Shown in pieces: positions 1-9,753 of a DNA stretch of 64,000 bases; the stretch's first letter is position 1; each line of letters opens with the position of its first letter. Position numbers and translations under genes: made by a program. Under the pieces are notes generated by a model. It was given only the letters and a program-made list of their open reading frames with translations, was not told the origin of the DNA and ran no database searches. This DNA is from Oscillospiraceae bacterium (GTDB lineage Bacteria; Bacillota; Clostridia; Oscillospirales; CAG-272): assembly GCA_015065135.1 (NCBI GenBank), contig SVQY01000004.1, forward strand, positions 32,158-96,157, read 5' to 3'.

Positions 1-181
1 CTGCCATCTCCGCCGCCTTTTCGGCAGCGGTCGCCGTCACACCGGGGGTGCGGAGCTTCAGGGATGCGGGATCGCGACGGGTAAACACCGTCACCAGCTC
101 CATATCGGGATTCTGCGCGATCGCCGCCTCTACGCCGCGACCCAGATTGCCGTAACCGAAAATGCCAACACGAATGCTCAT
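1..181 (-). CDS. ddh: meso-diaminopimelate D-dehydrogenase, 5' part only
   Basis: The gene runs off the left edge; only the first 60 residues are visible. They start MSIRVGIFGYGNLGRGVE and continue to an NPDMELV...FTRRDP stretch. This is a Rossmann NAD(P) fold with a glycine-rich loop at about residues 7-15 and the early sequence typical of meso-DAP dehydrogenase. In that family the enzyme makes meso-DAP in one step from tetrahydrodipicolinate, for lysine and peptidoglycan. The start is the ATG at base 181, with a GAGGT ribosome site about 8 bases upstream. A GC-rich hairpin (200-217) lies just before the ribosome site. Other short-chain NAD(P)-binding oxidoreductases are possible because the C-terminal part is missing. 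Confidence 0.8.
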   Translation of the reverse strand, partial: MSIRVGIFGYGNLGRGVEAAIAQNPDMELVTVFTRRDPASLKLRTPGVTATAAEKAAEMA

Positions 182-235
182 ATCATTACCTCGCTTTTGC
201 GCGGCACACGCCGCGCATTCAAAAAATACAGTATT

Positions 236-264
236 ATTTTATCACACTCCGCTCTCTTTTTCAA
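236..264 (-). promoter_or_regulatory. promoter of the ddh gene
   Basis: On the minus strand TTGAAA (264-259), a 17-base spacer, then TAAAAT (241-236), about 55 bases before the ATG at 181. Apart from this, the leader hairpin and the terminator at 428-465, the 182-488 gap shows nothing I can identify. Confidence 0.55.
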
Positions 265-427
265 TCGGCTTTTGCAAAAAAATACGGATTTTTTCACACC
301 GCTCCGCTGCACCCCAAAAAGCCCGATTTGTCGCCAAAAACGCGCAACGTGGCGGAATTTTCGCTCCCGATCCCCCTTTTAAAGCTTTTGAAGAGGGGGA
401 AAGGTCGTGTGCCGACGGCACACGAGG

Positions 428-465
428 AAAGGGGGAGGGACTTTTGCAAAAGTTCCTCCCCCTTT
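428..465. terminator. purine-arm hairpin terminator
   Basis: The arm AAAGGGGGAGG pairs with CCTCCCCCTTT across a self-complementary CTTTTGCAAAAG core. It lies directly after the stop of the minus-strand gene ending at 489. A second perfect hairpin, CGTGTGCC-gac-GGCACACG, lies just beyond it at 406-424. It belongs to a family of similar hairpins in this window (19153, 39368, 61124). Confidence 0.65.
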
Positions 466-488
466 CCTTCGCGCCCCTCTCTCTCGAT

Positions 489-1259
489 TTACTCCAGCGT
501 TACAAAGGAGATCACGGGGCGATGGTCGGAAATATACACACCGTCCACCGGCACGTCCTCCACCGCGTAGGACTCGGCGGGGTCGCCGGGCAGATCCGAG
601 AAGATGTAGTCGATCTTGGTGCTCGGCACACGGGTACCAAAGCCGTGGAAGGTGCCGCCCACCTCCGCGGTCAGATCCACCGCGTGCAGATACTCGCACT
701 CGGAGATCACCTTGATCTCGGGGGCATCCGGCCAGGCGTTCAGGTCACCCGTCAGCACAAAGGGCAGCTTCTTTTTATCAATATACTGCAGGATCTGGAT
801 GGCACCGTACATACGGGCGGCAGAGCCCTTGTGATCCAGATGGGTGTTCACAAACAAAAACCATTGCTCCGCCTCGCGGTGCTTCAGCACGGCAGCGGTC
901 GCTACACGGGGGCAGCTGCTCTGATCCGCGCCGTAGCGGGAACCGGGCACGCTGGGCGCAAGAGAGAGCCAGAAGGTCTCGGCGCTGATCATCTCAAAGG
1001 CGTTCTTGCGGTAGGCGATAAGAGATGCCTCGTCGTTCAACGTCTTGCCGCGACCGCAGCCGATCACGGTATAGCCGTCCAGCACCTCGCGCAGCCAATC
1101 GGCGGTGGAGACCGCCGCCTCCTGGAAGCCGATAATGTCGGGATCCTCGTTTTTGATGCACGCCAGAATGCGCGCCTTGCGGTTGGGAAAATAGTTCAGC
1201 TCGTCCTTGGGCACGGGGGTGCGCAGATTAAAGGTGCAGATCTTCAGCTTTACGGACAT
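489..1259 (-). CDS. endonuclease/exonuclease/phosphatase family protein
   Basis: A 256-residue protein with the complete motif set of the EEP fold (exonuclease III / DNase I / inositol polyphosphate phosphatase superfamily). The motifs are TFN at 9-11, the metal-binding FQE at 45-47, NTHLDH at 138-143, GDLNAWP at 171-177, KIDYIF at 215-220 and the terminal SDHRPV at 244-249. There is no signal peptide and no DNA-binding extension, so it is probably a cytoplasmic metal-dependent phosphodiesterase or phosphatase. The substrate cannot be told from sequence. The ATG is preceded by AAGGAGG at good spacing. The GH2 gene lies 48 bases upstream on the same strand, so the two may be cotranscribed. Confidence 0.85.
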   Translation of the reverse strand: MSVKLKICTFNLRTPVPKDELNYFPNRKARILACIKNEDPDIIGFQEAAVSTADWLREVLDGYTVIGCGRGKTLNDEASLIAYRKNAFEMISAETFWLSLAPSVPGSRYGADQSSCPRVATAAVLKHREAEQWFLFVNTHLDHKGSAARMYGAIQILQYIDKKKLPFVLTGDLNAWPDAPEIKVISECEYLHAVDLTAEVGGTFHGFGTRVPSTKIDYIFSDLPGDPAESYAVEDVPVDGVYISDHRPVISFVTLE

Positions 1260-1307
1260 TGTTTCGTCCTCCTTATGACAGTAGATTTATAAGATGTAAA
1301 ATGAATA

Positions 1308-3659
1308 TCAGGAAAGCTCGGCAAGCTCCTTGTCAAAGCCGCCCGCCTCGGCAAGGATGCGCACAAAGCGGCGGTAGGTCTCAAGATCCGCCTTGCCGGT
1401 AAAGAAATGATTGGTGTACGTCCTGCCCGCCAGCTGCCAGCGGATCACCCACAGCTGCGGCTCCTGCGGCTCGGCAAGAGCGAGCAGCGCAGTGCTGCTG
1501 TTGGCGGCCTGCTCCAAAGCGCCACAGGCGATCTCTTTTCCCTCGCCCGTAGCGGAAAACGCGGTAACGGTATAGGAAATCGCCGCATTTTGCCGTGTGC
1601 CGTTGACGGCATAGAGCACGGGGGCATCCTGCAGCCCCTGCCGCACCGCCATCAGCGCCACGTCCTGCTGGGACTCTTTGATCCAGTAGTAGGGCAGCTT
1701 CCTTTGGCCATCACAATCCACCACCGAATAGTTAAAGAGCATCGGCCACATATCGTAAAGGGACCACCACAGCACCCCTGTCTTTTTGGGGTAATTCACG
1801 CGGCTGTACTCGATCACGTCCTTGAAGATCTCGGCACAGATGATGTTCACCGCCAGCGCGTAGTCCTTATACTGTGCAAAGGAGAAGTCTCTGCCGAACC
1901 ACGCAAGCACGGCATCCTTGCCCTTGGTGCGCCAATCGGTAAAATATCCGTCGTTCTGATGATCGCCGCCCGAATGGATCTTGGGGGAATCCCACAGTCG
2001 CTCGGCTCTTGCCCGCTCCCGCTCAACGATCCGCCCGTTCACGGTAGCGGCATTGAGATAAAAGGGCCCCGTTTCCCCAAGGAAGATGCTTTGGCATTGG
2101 CGCAGCTTCTCCGCATACAGCAGCGGAGCCGCATACAGATGCTCCTCGGTCTGAACCACGGTGCGCTCCGCTTCGGGCAGGCATCGCTCCTGCTTGCCGC
2201 GGTCTGTCAGGAAGGGAGAGCTTTCCACATAGTCTCGGTAAGGGTCAAAGCGCAGCACCGCCTCCCGCAGCACCCGACGGCTGAGGGTGACCTCCGAGGG
2301 CAGCGCCCCGTTGTAGGTGTGCAGCCCCCCAAAGAACTGGTCGTTCTCATTGTCGCCGCACCAGATGGCAAGAGAGGGATGATTGCGCAGCCTTTTGATG
2401 ACCTGCTCTGCCTCGGCGGCGACCAGCTCACCGTAGGCGCGGTCAAGGGTGGGCACCTCGCAGGCAAACATGAAATCCTGCCAGACGAGAACGCCGTTTT
2501 TGTCACAAAAATCGAAGAACGGGTGGTCCTCATAGATACCGCCGCCCCAGATGCGCACCATATTGCAGCCGAGATCGGTCAGCAAGGGCAGCGCCACGCC
2601 GTCGGCGGTCTTTTGGTGCGCCAGAGATGCAAGGGGATCCAGCGGCTTCCAGTTGGTGCCCTTGAGAAAGATCGGCTCGCCGTTCACGTAAAATTGGAAT
2701 TTACCCTCCTCGCCCTTGAGGAAATCACGGCTGTTCTCCAATCGCACGGTGCGGATGCCCACCGTCTCGCGGTAGTCGGCAACCACCGTTTCCTTTTCCA
2801 AAAGCTCCAGCACGGCGGTGTAGAGCTTTTGCTCTCCAAAGCCTGCGGGCCACCAGAGCTCCACCGCCTCGCGGGGGATCTTATAGGCCGCTCTTCCCTG
2901 CACGAAATACACGGGCCTTTCCTCAGAAAACACGACCCGTTCCCCGTCTAATAGCGAAAAACGAATGCGATGCTCCATGAGATATTTTCGGTCGGTGACA
3001 AAGCGGAAGTTCACGCCGAACCACACCCGCTCTGCGGTAATATTCCGTGTATAGAGGTATACCTCCTCAAAGCGGCAGGGAGGGAGATCGCGCAGATACA
3101 CGGGGCGCACGATGCCTGCGGTCAGGAGCCTTGGCGCGTTGTCCCAGCCCCACTGATGTCGCGTTTTGCGCAAAAATGTGTGAGAATCGTAAAAGCCGGG
3201 GTCACCGCTCTGCTCCACAAACAGATCACGGGGGTGCTCTCTTGCCCACAGCTCGCTGCTGCGGATGATCACCTGCAGCAGATTTCCCACAGGGCGCAGC
3301 TTATCGGTCACGTCTGCCGTGTAGGTCATGTGCATATCCATCACGTCCAGCAGCTTTTCACCGTTCAAATAGACCTCGCCAATGGTATCGATCCCCTCAA
3401 AGACCAGCTCGCGTCGCCAGCCGTCGGCAAGAGTGGGCGCATCAAAACTGCGGCTGAAGCACCAATCGTCCACCGCTGTAAAGGGAGTGGTGGCGTGCGG
3501 AGTATCGGGGGGCATATAATCCGCCACAAGGCCAAGCCTTTGCAGGGTCGGCTCCACGTTTCCGGGCACCGTTATGCTGCTTTCGATCCTTTTGCCCGCA
3601 AAGGGCTCAGTGAAGGAGAGTTGCCACTCTCCGTTCAGGAAAATCTGCTTTTCTTTCAT
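1308..3659 (-). CDS. glycoside hydrolase family 2, beta-mannosidase-like
   Basis: A 783-residue GH2 enzyme. The N-terminal sugar-binding domain (about 1-190) is followed by the Ig-like domain and a TIM barrel with NMVRIWGGGIYE (366-377). The acid/base motif is WCGDNE (433-438, Glu438; WCGNNE is common in beta-mannosidases). The likely nucleophile is Glu529 in FLGETGP. It has no signal peptide, so it probably cleaves imported manno-oligosaccharides or N-glycan fragments in the cytoplasm. The start is the ATG at 3659, because a GGAGGTGCGC ribosome site precedes it; the frame is open 16 codons further upstream but has no such site. The specificity could be another exo-beta-glycosidase. Confidence 0.85.
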   Translation of the reverse strand: MKEKQIFLNGEWQLSFTEPFAGKRIESSITVPGNVEPTLQRLGLVADYMPPDTPHATTPFTAVDDWCFSRSFDAPTLADGWRRELVFEGIDTIGEVYLNGEKLLDVMDMHMTYTADVTDKLRPVGNLLQVIIRSSELWAREHPRDLFVEQSGDPGFYDSHTFLRKTRHQWGWDNAPRLLTAGIVRPVYLRDLPPCRFEEVYLYTRNITAERVWFGVNFRFVTDRKYLMEHRIRFSLLDGERVVFSEERPVYFVQGRAAYKIPREAVELWWPAGFGEQKLYTAVLELLEKETVVADYRETVGIRTVRLENSRDFLKGEEGKFQFYVNGEPIFLKGTNWKPLDPLASLAHQKTADGVALPLLTDLGCNMVRIWGGGIYEDHPFFDFCDKNGVLVWQDFMFACEVPTLDRAYGELVAAEAEQVIKRLRNHPSLAIWCGDNENDQFFGGLHTYNGALPSEVTLSRRVLREAVLRFDPYRDYVESSPFLTDRGKQERCLPEAERTVVQTEEHLYAAPLLYAEKLRQCQSIFLGETGPFYLNAATVNGRIVERERARAERLWDSPKIHSGGDHQNDGYFTDWRTKGKDAVLAWFGRDFSFAQYKDYALAVNIICAEIFKDVIEYSRVNYPKKTGVLWWSLYDMWPMLFNYSVVDCDGQRKLPYYWIKESQQDVALMAVRQGLQDAPVLYAVNGTRQNAAISYTVTAFSATGEGKEIACGALEQAANSSTALLALAEPQEPQLWVIRWQLAGRTYTNHFFTGKADLETYRRFVRILAEAGGFDKELAELS

Positions 3660-3761
3660 TGCGCACCTCCGCCAAATGGTTACTTGCAGAATAACACACC
3701 GCGCCACCCTTTGTCAACACCTTTTTGCGCAAAAACACCCTCTTTCTTACAAAAGAAAAGA

Positions 3762-3790
3762 TTGAAATTTTGCCACTTGTGTGCTATAAT
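3762..3790 (+). promoter_or_regulatory. promoter of the membrane protein gene at 3849
   Basis: TTGAAA (3762-3767), 17 bases, TATAAT (3785-3790), with GTGC directly before the -10 element. It should give a leader of about 50 bases before the TTG start. Confidence 0.7.
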
Positions 3791-3848
3791 TAATCTGTAT
3801 ACGTGTTTTTTCTTTCCTTATTATAAAATTTCCGAAGGAGGTGCGACC

Positions 3849-4409
3849 TTGAACGAGTTTTCGACCTATGAATTTGTAGTAGATCAGAAGGTAGAAGGCA
3901 AATGGATCTGGGCCAAGGCCGGTCTGCTGTTTTTCTATATTTCCTTCGGCATCGCCGTGGTTCTGCTTGGCATCATCTATCGCCTGATCGCCCCGATGAT
4001 CGCTTTTGTGCCGATCTCCATCTGGCTGCTGGTCTTTTGTACCTGGCGGTATACCTGCGTGGAATACGAATACTCCATCACCTCCGGCGAGCTGACCTTC
4101 GCCAAGGTCTTTGGCAACCGCTCCCGTCGCCGTATCCTCACCCTGGATCTGCGTCAGGCCGTCCGCATCGCGCCGCTGGATAACGGCGAGCACTCTGCCA
4201 AAGCCGCCGCTTGGAAGCCGGAGCTGGAATTCTCCGCCATTTCCTCTCCCACCGCCCCCGACATCTATTACATTCTGTTTGAATACGGCAACGGTGAAAA
4301 AAAAGAAAAGCGCCGTGCCATCTTCTATTTTGAGGCCACCAAGCGCACCCTGCAGATCTGCCGTTTTTATAACTCCTCCGCCACGGTCCTGACCGAAACC
4401 ACACGATAA
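3849..4409 (+). CDS. small two-helix membrane protein, unknown function
   Basis: A 186-residue protein that I do not recognise. I choose the TTG at 3849 as start because GAAGGAGGTGCGACC precedes it and the promoter at 3762-3790 lies just upstream; the same frame stays open far upstream into the antisense of the GH2 gene, which is not coding. Two hydrophobic helices at about residues 24-45 and 48-66 are followed by a soluble domain of about 115 residues. That part contains YSITSGELTFAKVFGNRSRRR, a pattern like a PH-type fold (bPH/DUF304-like) after paired helices. It may form an operon with the phosphatase gene 14 bases downstream. The fold call is an inference. Confidence 0.7.
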   Translation: MNEFSTYEFVVDQKVEGKWIWAKAGLLFFYISFGIAVVLLGIIYRLIAPMIAFVPISIWLLVFCTWRYTCVEYEYSITSGELTFAKVFGNRSRRRILTLDLRQAVRIAPLDNGEHSAKAAAWKPELEFSAISSPTAPDIYYILFEYGNGEKKEKRRAIFYFEATKRTLQICRFYNSSATVLTETTR

Positions 4410-4423
4410 AGAAAGGCAAAAAC

Positions 4424-5221
4424 ATGACACGTTATCCAACTTTTGATGAGCTTAGCTCCCTGCTTCGTTCCCTTCGGCCCTTCCTGCTGGACCCCACCTC
4501 CGCCGGCGAGGTGGTGATCAAGCACCGCAACGATTTCGTGACCGCCGCCGACATGGGCGTGCAGCGCCGACTGCGCGAGGTGCTGAGCGAGCGTTATCCG
4601 GAGTTTCGCTTTATGGGGGAGGAGGATGCAGATCACACCATTGATCCCACCGTTCCCACCTTTGTGCTGGATCCCATCGACGGTACCACCAACTACATTT
4701 TTATGTACGGGCTCTCCGCCGTTTCGCTGGCGCTGGTGGTCAACGGCCGCGCCGAGATCGGCGCTGTGTATAACCCCCACAACGATGAAATGTTCTACGC
4801 CGAGCGCGGCAAGGGTGCAACCCTTAACGGCAAGCCGATCCATGTACTGGATGCCACCGATCCTGCCGAGGTGGTAGCCGCCGTCGGCTCTATGCCCTAT
4901 CGCAAGGAATTCGCCGACGAGCTTTTTACCGTGGCCAAGCGGTTATACCTGGACTGCATCGATATCCGACGCAGCGGCTCCGCCGCGCTGGATATCTGCT
5001 ACACCGCCGCCGGTCGCGTAGGCCTTTATTGTGAGCGAGGACTGAAGGTCTGGGACTATGCCGCCGCATCGGTCATTCTGGAGGAGGCAGGTGGCAGGAT
5101 CACCGACTACAAGGGTGACCCGATCCCCCTCTTTGGCGGCAGCGCCATCGCCGCCAGCAACGGCCCGCTCCACGACTATCTGCTGCACACCCTGAAGAGC
5201 AACTGTAAATTCCCTCTTTAA
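4424..5221 (+). CDS. inositol monophosphatase family protein
   Basis: A 265-residue enzyme of the Mg2+-dependent, Li+-sensitive sugar phosphatase superfamily (IMPase / CysQ / SuhB). The metal-binding motifs are GEE at 65-67, DPIDGTTNY at 83-91 and WDYAAAS from 210. Substrates in the family include inositol monophosphate, 3'-phosphoadenosine-5'-phosphate and sugar phosphates; the sequence does not tell which. The length is normal and the protein is cytoplasmic. The gene starts 14 bases after the membrane protein gene, with an AGAAAGG ribosome site, so the two are probably cotranscribed. The GH43 gene follows after 55 bases. Confidence 0.9.
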   Translation: MTRYPTFDELSSLLRSLRPFLLDPTSAGEVVIKHRNDFVTAADMGVQRRLREVLSERYPEFRFMGEEDADHTIDPTVPTFVLDPIDGTTNYIFMYGLSAVSLALVVNGRAEIGAVYNPHNDEMFYAERGKGATLNGKPIHVLDATDPAEVVAAVGSMPYRKEFADELFTVAKRLYLDCIDIRRSGSAALDICYTAAGRVGLYCERGLKVWDYAAASVILEEAGGRITDYKGDPIPLFGGSAIAASNGPLHDYLLHTLKSNCKFPL

Positions 5222-5276
5222 GTTGTTTTTTTCACCCCGTTGGGGCACTTATTCTGTTCAATAAGGAGAAAACACC

Positions 5277-6119
5277 ATGCTGAAAAAGGAAGATATCCGC
5301 ATCCGTGACCCCTTCATTTTCACCGATAAGGAGCATAACTGCTACTATATGTACGGCACCACCGCCCTCCTCTCCGATTCTTTGCACACCGTCGGCTCCT
5401 TCTCGGTCTACAAGTCCGAGGATCTGGAGCATTTCAGCGAGCCGAAGGTGATCTTTGACGGTGCCAAGTGCGACTTCTGGGCAGACCGCGACTTCTGGGC
5501 GCCCGAGCTGCACCGCTACAACGGGAAATACTATCTGTTCGGCAGCGTCAAGGCAGACGGTGTCTGCCGCGGCACGCAGATCTTTGTTTGCGATACCCCC
5601 GACGGAGATTTCGTTCCGGTTTCCGAAAAGCCGGTCACTCCCGCCGATTGGGAATGCCTTGATGGCACCCTTTGGGTGGAAAACGGCATACCGTATATCA
5701 TTTTTTGCCACGAATGGCTGCAGATAAAGGACGGTGAGATCTGTGCCATGCCCCTCACCGCCGACCTCTCCGCTCCCGCGGGCGAGCCCGTAGTGCTTTT
5801 TCGCGCCTCGGATAATCCCGATGTCACCTCCCTCGGTGCCAAGCACCCCGACTGCTACGTGACCGACGGTCCCTTCCTCTTTGCCGACGGAGAAAAGCTG
5901 AAAATGATCTGGTCCAGCTTCCACCACGGCAAGTATCTGGTACTGGAAGCCGAAAGTGACAACGGCAGCGTGCTGGGCAACTGGCGCCACCTGCCGCCCC
6001 GTTTTGATTTCGACGGCGGCCACGCCATGCTCTTCAAACGCCTTGACGGCACGCAGATGATCTCGTTGCACGCCCCCAACAAGGCAGGGCTGGAGCGCCC
6101 CCTCTTTCTACCCTGTTGA
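5277..6119 (+). CDS. glycoside hydrolase family 43 enzyme
   Basis: A 280-residue five-bladed beta-propeller enzyme of GH43, the family of arabinofuranosidases, beta-xylosidases and endo-arabinanases. The N-terminus carries the catalytic base Asp in IRIRDPF (Asp11). FWAPELHRYNGKYYLF follows, as expected for the family. The DGTLWVENG stretch probably carries the transition-state Asp or acid region, and the C-terminal GGHAMLF...SLHAPNK is typical. There is no signal peptide, so it acts on imported oligosaccharides. The ribosome site is AAGGAG. It adds a hemicellulose or arabinan side to the GH2 and GH3 genes in the window. Confidence 0.85.
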   Translation: MLKKEDIRIRDPFIFTDKEHNCYYMYGTTALLSDSLHTVGSFSVYKSEDLEHFSEPKVIFDGAKCDFWADRDFWAPELHRYNGKYYLFGSVKADGVCRGTQIFVCDTPDGDFVPVSEKPVTPADWECLDGTLWVENGIPYIIFCHEWLQIKDGEICAMPLTADLSAPAGEPVVLFRASDNPDVTSLGAKHPDCYVTDGPFLFADGEKLKMIWSSFHHGKYLVLEAESDNGSVLGNWRHLPPRFDFDGGHAMLFKRLDGTQMISLHAPNKAGLERPLFLPC

Positions 6120-6180
6120 CGGCGTTTTCTAACCCCGTTCACGGGCTAATTTGATTTTTCCCGAAGCAAAGGAGCTACCT

Positions 6181-8040
6181 ATGCAAAAAACCACCGTTGC
6201 CGTTGTCGGTGCCGGCCACGCCGGCATCGAGGCAGCACTCGCCTCTGCCCGTATGGGGGTAGACACCATTCTTTTCACTATGTCGCTGGAGTCCATCGGC
6301 AATATGCCCTGCAATCCCTCCATCGGCGGCACAGCCAAGGGACATCTGGTCTATGAGATTGACGCCCTCGGCGGCGAGATGGGGCGTGCGGCGGATGCCG
6401 TCACCCTGCAATCCCGCACCCTGAACCTGGGCAAGGGTGCCGCCGTCCACTCCAAGCGCGTGCAGGCGGACCGCAAGCGCTACCATATATATATGAAGTC
6501 GGTGCTGGAGAAGACCGCCAATCTCCGTCTTATCCAGGCCGAGATCACCGACGTGCTGACCGAGGGGAACGCCGTTTGCGGCGTGCGCACCGCCCTTGGG
6601 GAGGAGTATGCCTGCCGATCGGTCATCATTGCCGCAGGCACCTATCTGGAAAGCCGCATCTTTGTCGGCAACGCCTCCCAGGACAGCGGCCCCGACGGCT
6701 TTCTCCCCTCCAAGGGGCTTTCAGCCTCGCTTTCGAGCCTTGGCATCAAGCTGATGCGCTTCAAAACCGGCACTCCTGCGCGCATCAACCGCCGCTCGGT
6801 GGATTTTTCGGTGCTGGAGCTGCAGCCGGGCGAAGCAGATCCCCTGCCCTACGCCACCTCCACCCCCGAAAATTACATGGAGGGGGCGGAGCAGATCCCC
6901 TGCCACATTCTTTACACCAACGCAGAGACCCACGGCATCATTCGGGAAAACCTGACCCGTTCCGCTATGTATGGCGGCCACATCCACGGCACAGGACCTC
7001 GCTATTGCCCCTCTATTGAAGATAAGGTCGTCCGTTTTGCCGACAAGGAGCGCCATCAGCTCTTCCTCGAGCCGCTCGGAAAGGACACCGAAGAGCTGTA
7101 TCTGCAGGGCTTTTCCACCTCTATGCCCACAGATGTGCAGCAAAAAATGCTGAAATCGCTGCCCGGCATGCAAAACGCCGAGATCATGCGTTATGCCTAT
7201 GCCATTGAATACGATTGCTGTGATCCCACTCAGCTGACCGCCACGTTGGAGTTCCGCGACATCAAGGGGCTTTACGGCGCAGGCCAGTTCAACGGAACCT
7301 CCGGTTATGAGGAGGCCGCCGGCCAGGGATTGCTCGCCGGCATCAACGCAGCTCTTGCCGCCAAGGGCGAGGAAGCGCTGACGCTGCCACGCTCCGGCTC
7401 CTATATTGGCACCCTGGTAGACGATCTGATCACAAAAGGCACCAACGAGCCCTATCGCATGATGACCTCCCGCTCGGAATACCGCCTGCTGCTGCGGCAG
7501 GACAACGCCGATGCGCGCCTCACTCCAATCGGACACCGCGTGGGGCTGATCGGAGAAGAACGCTTTGCCGCCTTCAAGACAAAGCAGCTGCATATCGAAA
7601 ATGAGATCGAGCGCCTTTCCGCCACCCACGTTTCCCCCGAAAGGGCAAACGGCTACCTATTGGAGTGGGGCTCCACCGCCCTGCAGACAGGCGCCTCTCT
7701 TGCTGACCTGCTCCGCCGCCCCGGCATCACCTACGCCGCCCTTGCGGTTTTGGACAGAAATCGCCCCGCTCTGACTCGTTCCGAGATGCAATCCGTTGAG
7801 GTTCAAATCAAGTACGAAGGGTATATTAGCCGCCAGACGGGTGAGGTTTTACGCCAAATCAAATTAGAGTCAAGGATGTTGCCAAGCACACTTGACTATA
7901 GTGCCATCAAGGGCCTGCGCATCGAGGCCGCGCAAAAGCTTGCCAAGCAACGCCCCGCCACCGTCGGTCAGGCCTCTCGCATCAGCGGCGTTTCGCCTGC
8001 TGATATTTCTGTGCTTCTTATTTATCTGGGGCTCCATTGA
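6181..8040 (+). CDS. mnmG: tRNA uridine-5-carboxymethylaminomethyl modification enzyme MnmG
   Basis: A 619-residue FAD protein which, with MnmE, installs the cmnm5 group on the wobble uridine of several tRNAs. The FAD-binding VVGAGHAGIEAALA lies at residues 7-20, followed by the family signatures CNPSIGGTAKGHL and GQFNGTSGYEEAAGQG and the C-terminal helical MnmE-binding region. The ATG at 6181 follows AAAGGAG at 7 bases. In many Firmicutes mnmE lies just upstream and rsmG-noc-parA-parB downstream; here mnmE is absent from the window and about 2 kb of non-coding DNA separates mnmG from rsmG. The stop codon lies inside the terminator stem. Confidence 0.97.
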   Translation: MQKTTVAVVGAGHAGIEAALASARMGVDTILFTMSLESIGNMPCNPSIGGTAKGHLVYEIDALGGEMGRAADAVTLQSRTLNLGKGAAVHSKRVQADRKRYHIYMKSVLEKTANLRLIQAEITDVLTEGNAVCGVRTALGEEYACRSVIIAAGTYLESRIFVGNASQDSGPDGFLPSKGLSASLSSLGIKLMRFKTGTPARINRRSVDFSVLELQPGEADPLPYATSTPENYMEGAEQIPCHILYTNAETHGIIRENLTRSAMYGGHIHGTGPRYCPSIEDKVVRFADKERHQLFLEPLGKDTEELYLQGFSTSMPTDVQQKMLKSLPGMQNAEIMRYAYAIEYDCCDPTQLTATLEFRDIKGLYGAGQFNGTSGYEEAAGQGLLAGINAALAAKGEEALTLPRSGSYIGTLVDDLITKGTNEPYRMMTSRSEYRLLLRQDNADARLTPIGHRVGLIGEERFAAFKTKQLHIENEIERLSATHVSPERANGYLLEWGSTALQTGASLADLLRRPGITYAALAVLDRNRPALTRSEMQSVEVQIKYEGYISRQTGEVLRQIKLESRMLPSTLDYSAIKGLRIEAAQKLAKQRPATVGQASRISGVSPADISVLLIYLGLH

Positions 8041-8050
8041 GCCCCTTTTT
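8028..8050 (+). terminator. mnmG terminator overlapping the stop codon
   Basis: GGGGCTC-catt-GAGCCCC followed by TTTTT. The mnmG stop codon (8038-8040) spans the loop and the 3' arm. Confidence 0.85.
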
Positions 8051-8244
8051 CAAAAGAGGCGTGCTGTCCCCGACTATTGCTCGGTACGCCTCTTCGCAGC
8101 AAAAATCCCGCGGCCTTTGCATCTTTTCCGCATAGGGCGAAGCACGTCCTGGCATCTCCCGCAAGACAATGGCGCAACTAATATATACCCCTGATTTATC
8201 GTTTTTTGGTATGACCATACAATCAAAAATGCTTGTTTTCTTGT

Positions 8245-8260
8245 ACCGTTAAGGCACTAA
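8245..8260 (+). repeat. 16-bp motif, copy 1 (ACCGTTAAGGCACTAA)
   Basis: First of four same-strand copies with the shared core CGTTANGGCACTAA. A T-rich stretch and TAC precede it and a T follows. Confidence 0.6.
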
Positions 8261-9635
8261 TGAAATTCGGCACTCCGCTCTTCTCATCGTATTCTATCAC
8301 ATTTTGCGCATTTTACCGCTCTCGCGACCCAATTTCCGGATTTTTTCGCTCAAAAGCACATTTTCGGGCATTTTTAGGCGCTCTATCGCGCCTTTCCCGA
8401 TCGCCGCCTTTTGAGGAGGCAAAAAATCAGCCCTTTGGGCTGAAATCCGATCATGCCCTCACAGCAACCAAAATCAACGCTTTGGGCAGGTTCGGCCGCA
8501 GCCGCCCTAATCTATGCGATTTTAGTTCTCAGGGTGTATTTAAGGCTTCAAAAGTCGTTCTTGCACCAATTTTGCTCATTTTGCCGCCTTTTGTGCCGTG
8601 GCCCGTCTGTTTTTCGGCTCACAACCCCCAAAAACGCCCGTTTCTCGCCTTTGAAGCCGCACGCCAAAGAAAACGGCCGCACCGTACCCATTTGCGGCGT
8701 TTTGCACCTTTTTTGCGGCACGTAGCCTCGACACACGCACATCGTCGGATCCGGGCTGCATTGCTGAGACTTCGATCTGCCTGCCGACGATGCTCCTTGT
8801 TGCGCTCATGCGAAATGCGCGCACATATGCGCTCTCGCGCATCGTACCGAACCGTTGCGACTTATGACGCGCGGCAGCTTCAATACCGAAACGCCGCTGC
8901 CGGCCGCCACTCGAAAATTTCGTTGTCATTTCCACTTTAAATCACCGCTTCGCGGCATTCAATCGATCCGGCGGTTCATTTGTTGCTGTTTTGCAACAAA
9001 GGCATCGTTATCAGCAGCAACCGCTCTCTCGCTCCGCGAATTCGTTGACCATCTTGTTTCGACACATCGTTTTGCACAAAGAAGCCTCTGCCTCGGCGCT
9101 CGTTTATTAACCTTTTTTCAATTCAGCAACATTCCAAATGACGTACCGCGCCCAAAAAGCGAGCACCTTTGTTGCTCATCTCATCCCAATGCAACAAAGA
9201 GCCGCTTTCAGATTTCGATCTCCCTGAAGGTCACCAAGCTTCGCATTCATCCACCCTTCGGACAAGGTGGTTGCCCCCATCGCCAGCGCAACGCCGTCAC
9301 CCCCACCGCTCGCACACATTACGCAGCACCGCCCAAGCAGCGTGATGCAGAGCAGCCGACACTTCCCACACCGATCTTTGCAGCTCGCTCATAGCCGCCT
9401 CACGCGCACGCCGGTCGGAAGCAAGCCCGCGCAGTCTCGCGCGGCGCCAAAAGCCCAACACTCACACACCCAACACAAGTACCCACGAAAGCAACGGCCG
9501 GATGCTTTTTATGCGCATCGGCTTTTTAGATACAACTTTCATCTCCGATCCCACTTTTGCCCCTCATAGATCGCAGTTTTCTCCCGAGGCGCGCTCTCCG
9601 GTAGTCGAGGATGCTCATTTTTGCATTTTTCAAAT

Positions 9636-9651
9636 ACCGTTATGGCACTAA
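9636..9651 (+). repeat. 16-bp motif, copy 2 (ACCGTTATGGCACTAA)
   Basis: Identical to copy 4 over all 16 bases and preceded by the same T-rich stretch and TACC start. Confidence 0.6.
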
Positions 9652-9737
9652 TTACATTCTTCCAAATGGTTTTTTGCAAAAAATCGCCAAAGCAGTCGCT
9701 TCGCGCAAAATCAACCCCAAAAGCGTCGATTTCTCGA

Positions 9738-9753
9738 CACGTTAGGGCACTAA
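9738..9753 (+). repeat. 16-bp motif, copy 3 (CACGTTAGGGCACTAA)
   Basis: Core CGTTAGGGCACTAA at 9740-9753; the two bases before the core differ from the other copies. It lies 102 bases after copy 2. Confidence 0.55.

Noticed and set aside
162..1292. A long plus-strand frame over the EEP-family gene
   Set aside because: The minus strand encodes a complete motif set; the plus frame is its shadow.
8233..8940. A 235-codon open frame in the gene desert
   Set aside because: No ribosome site, a composition of Arg, Ser and Pro typical for out-of-frame GC-rich DNA, and no recognisable domain.
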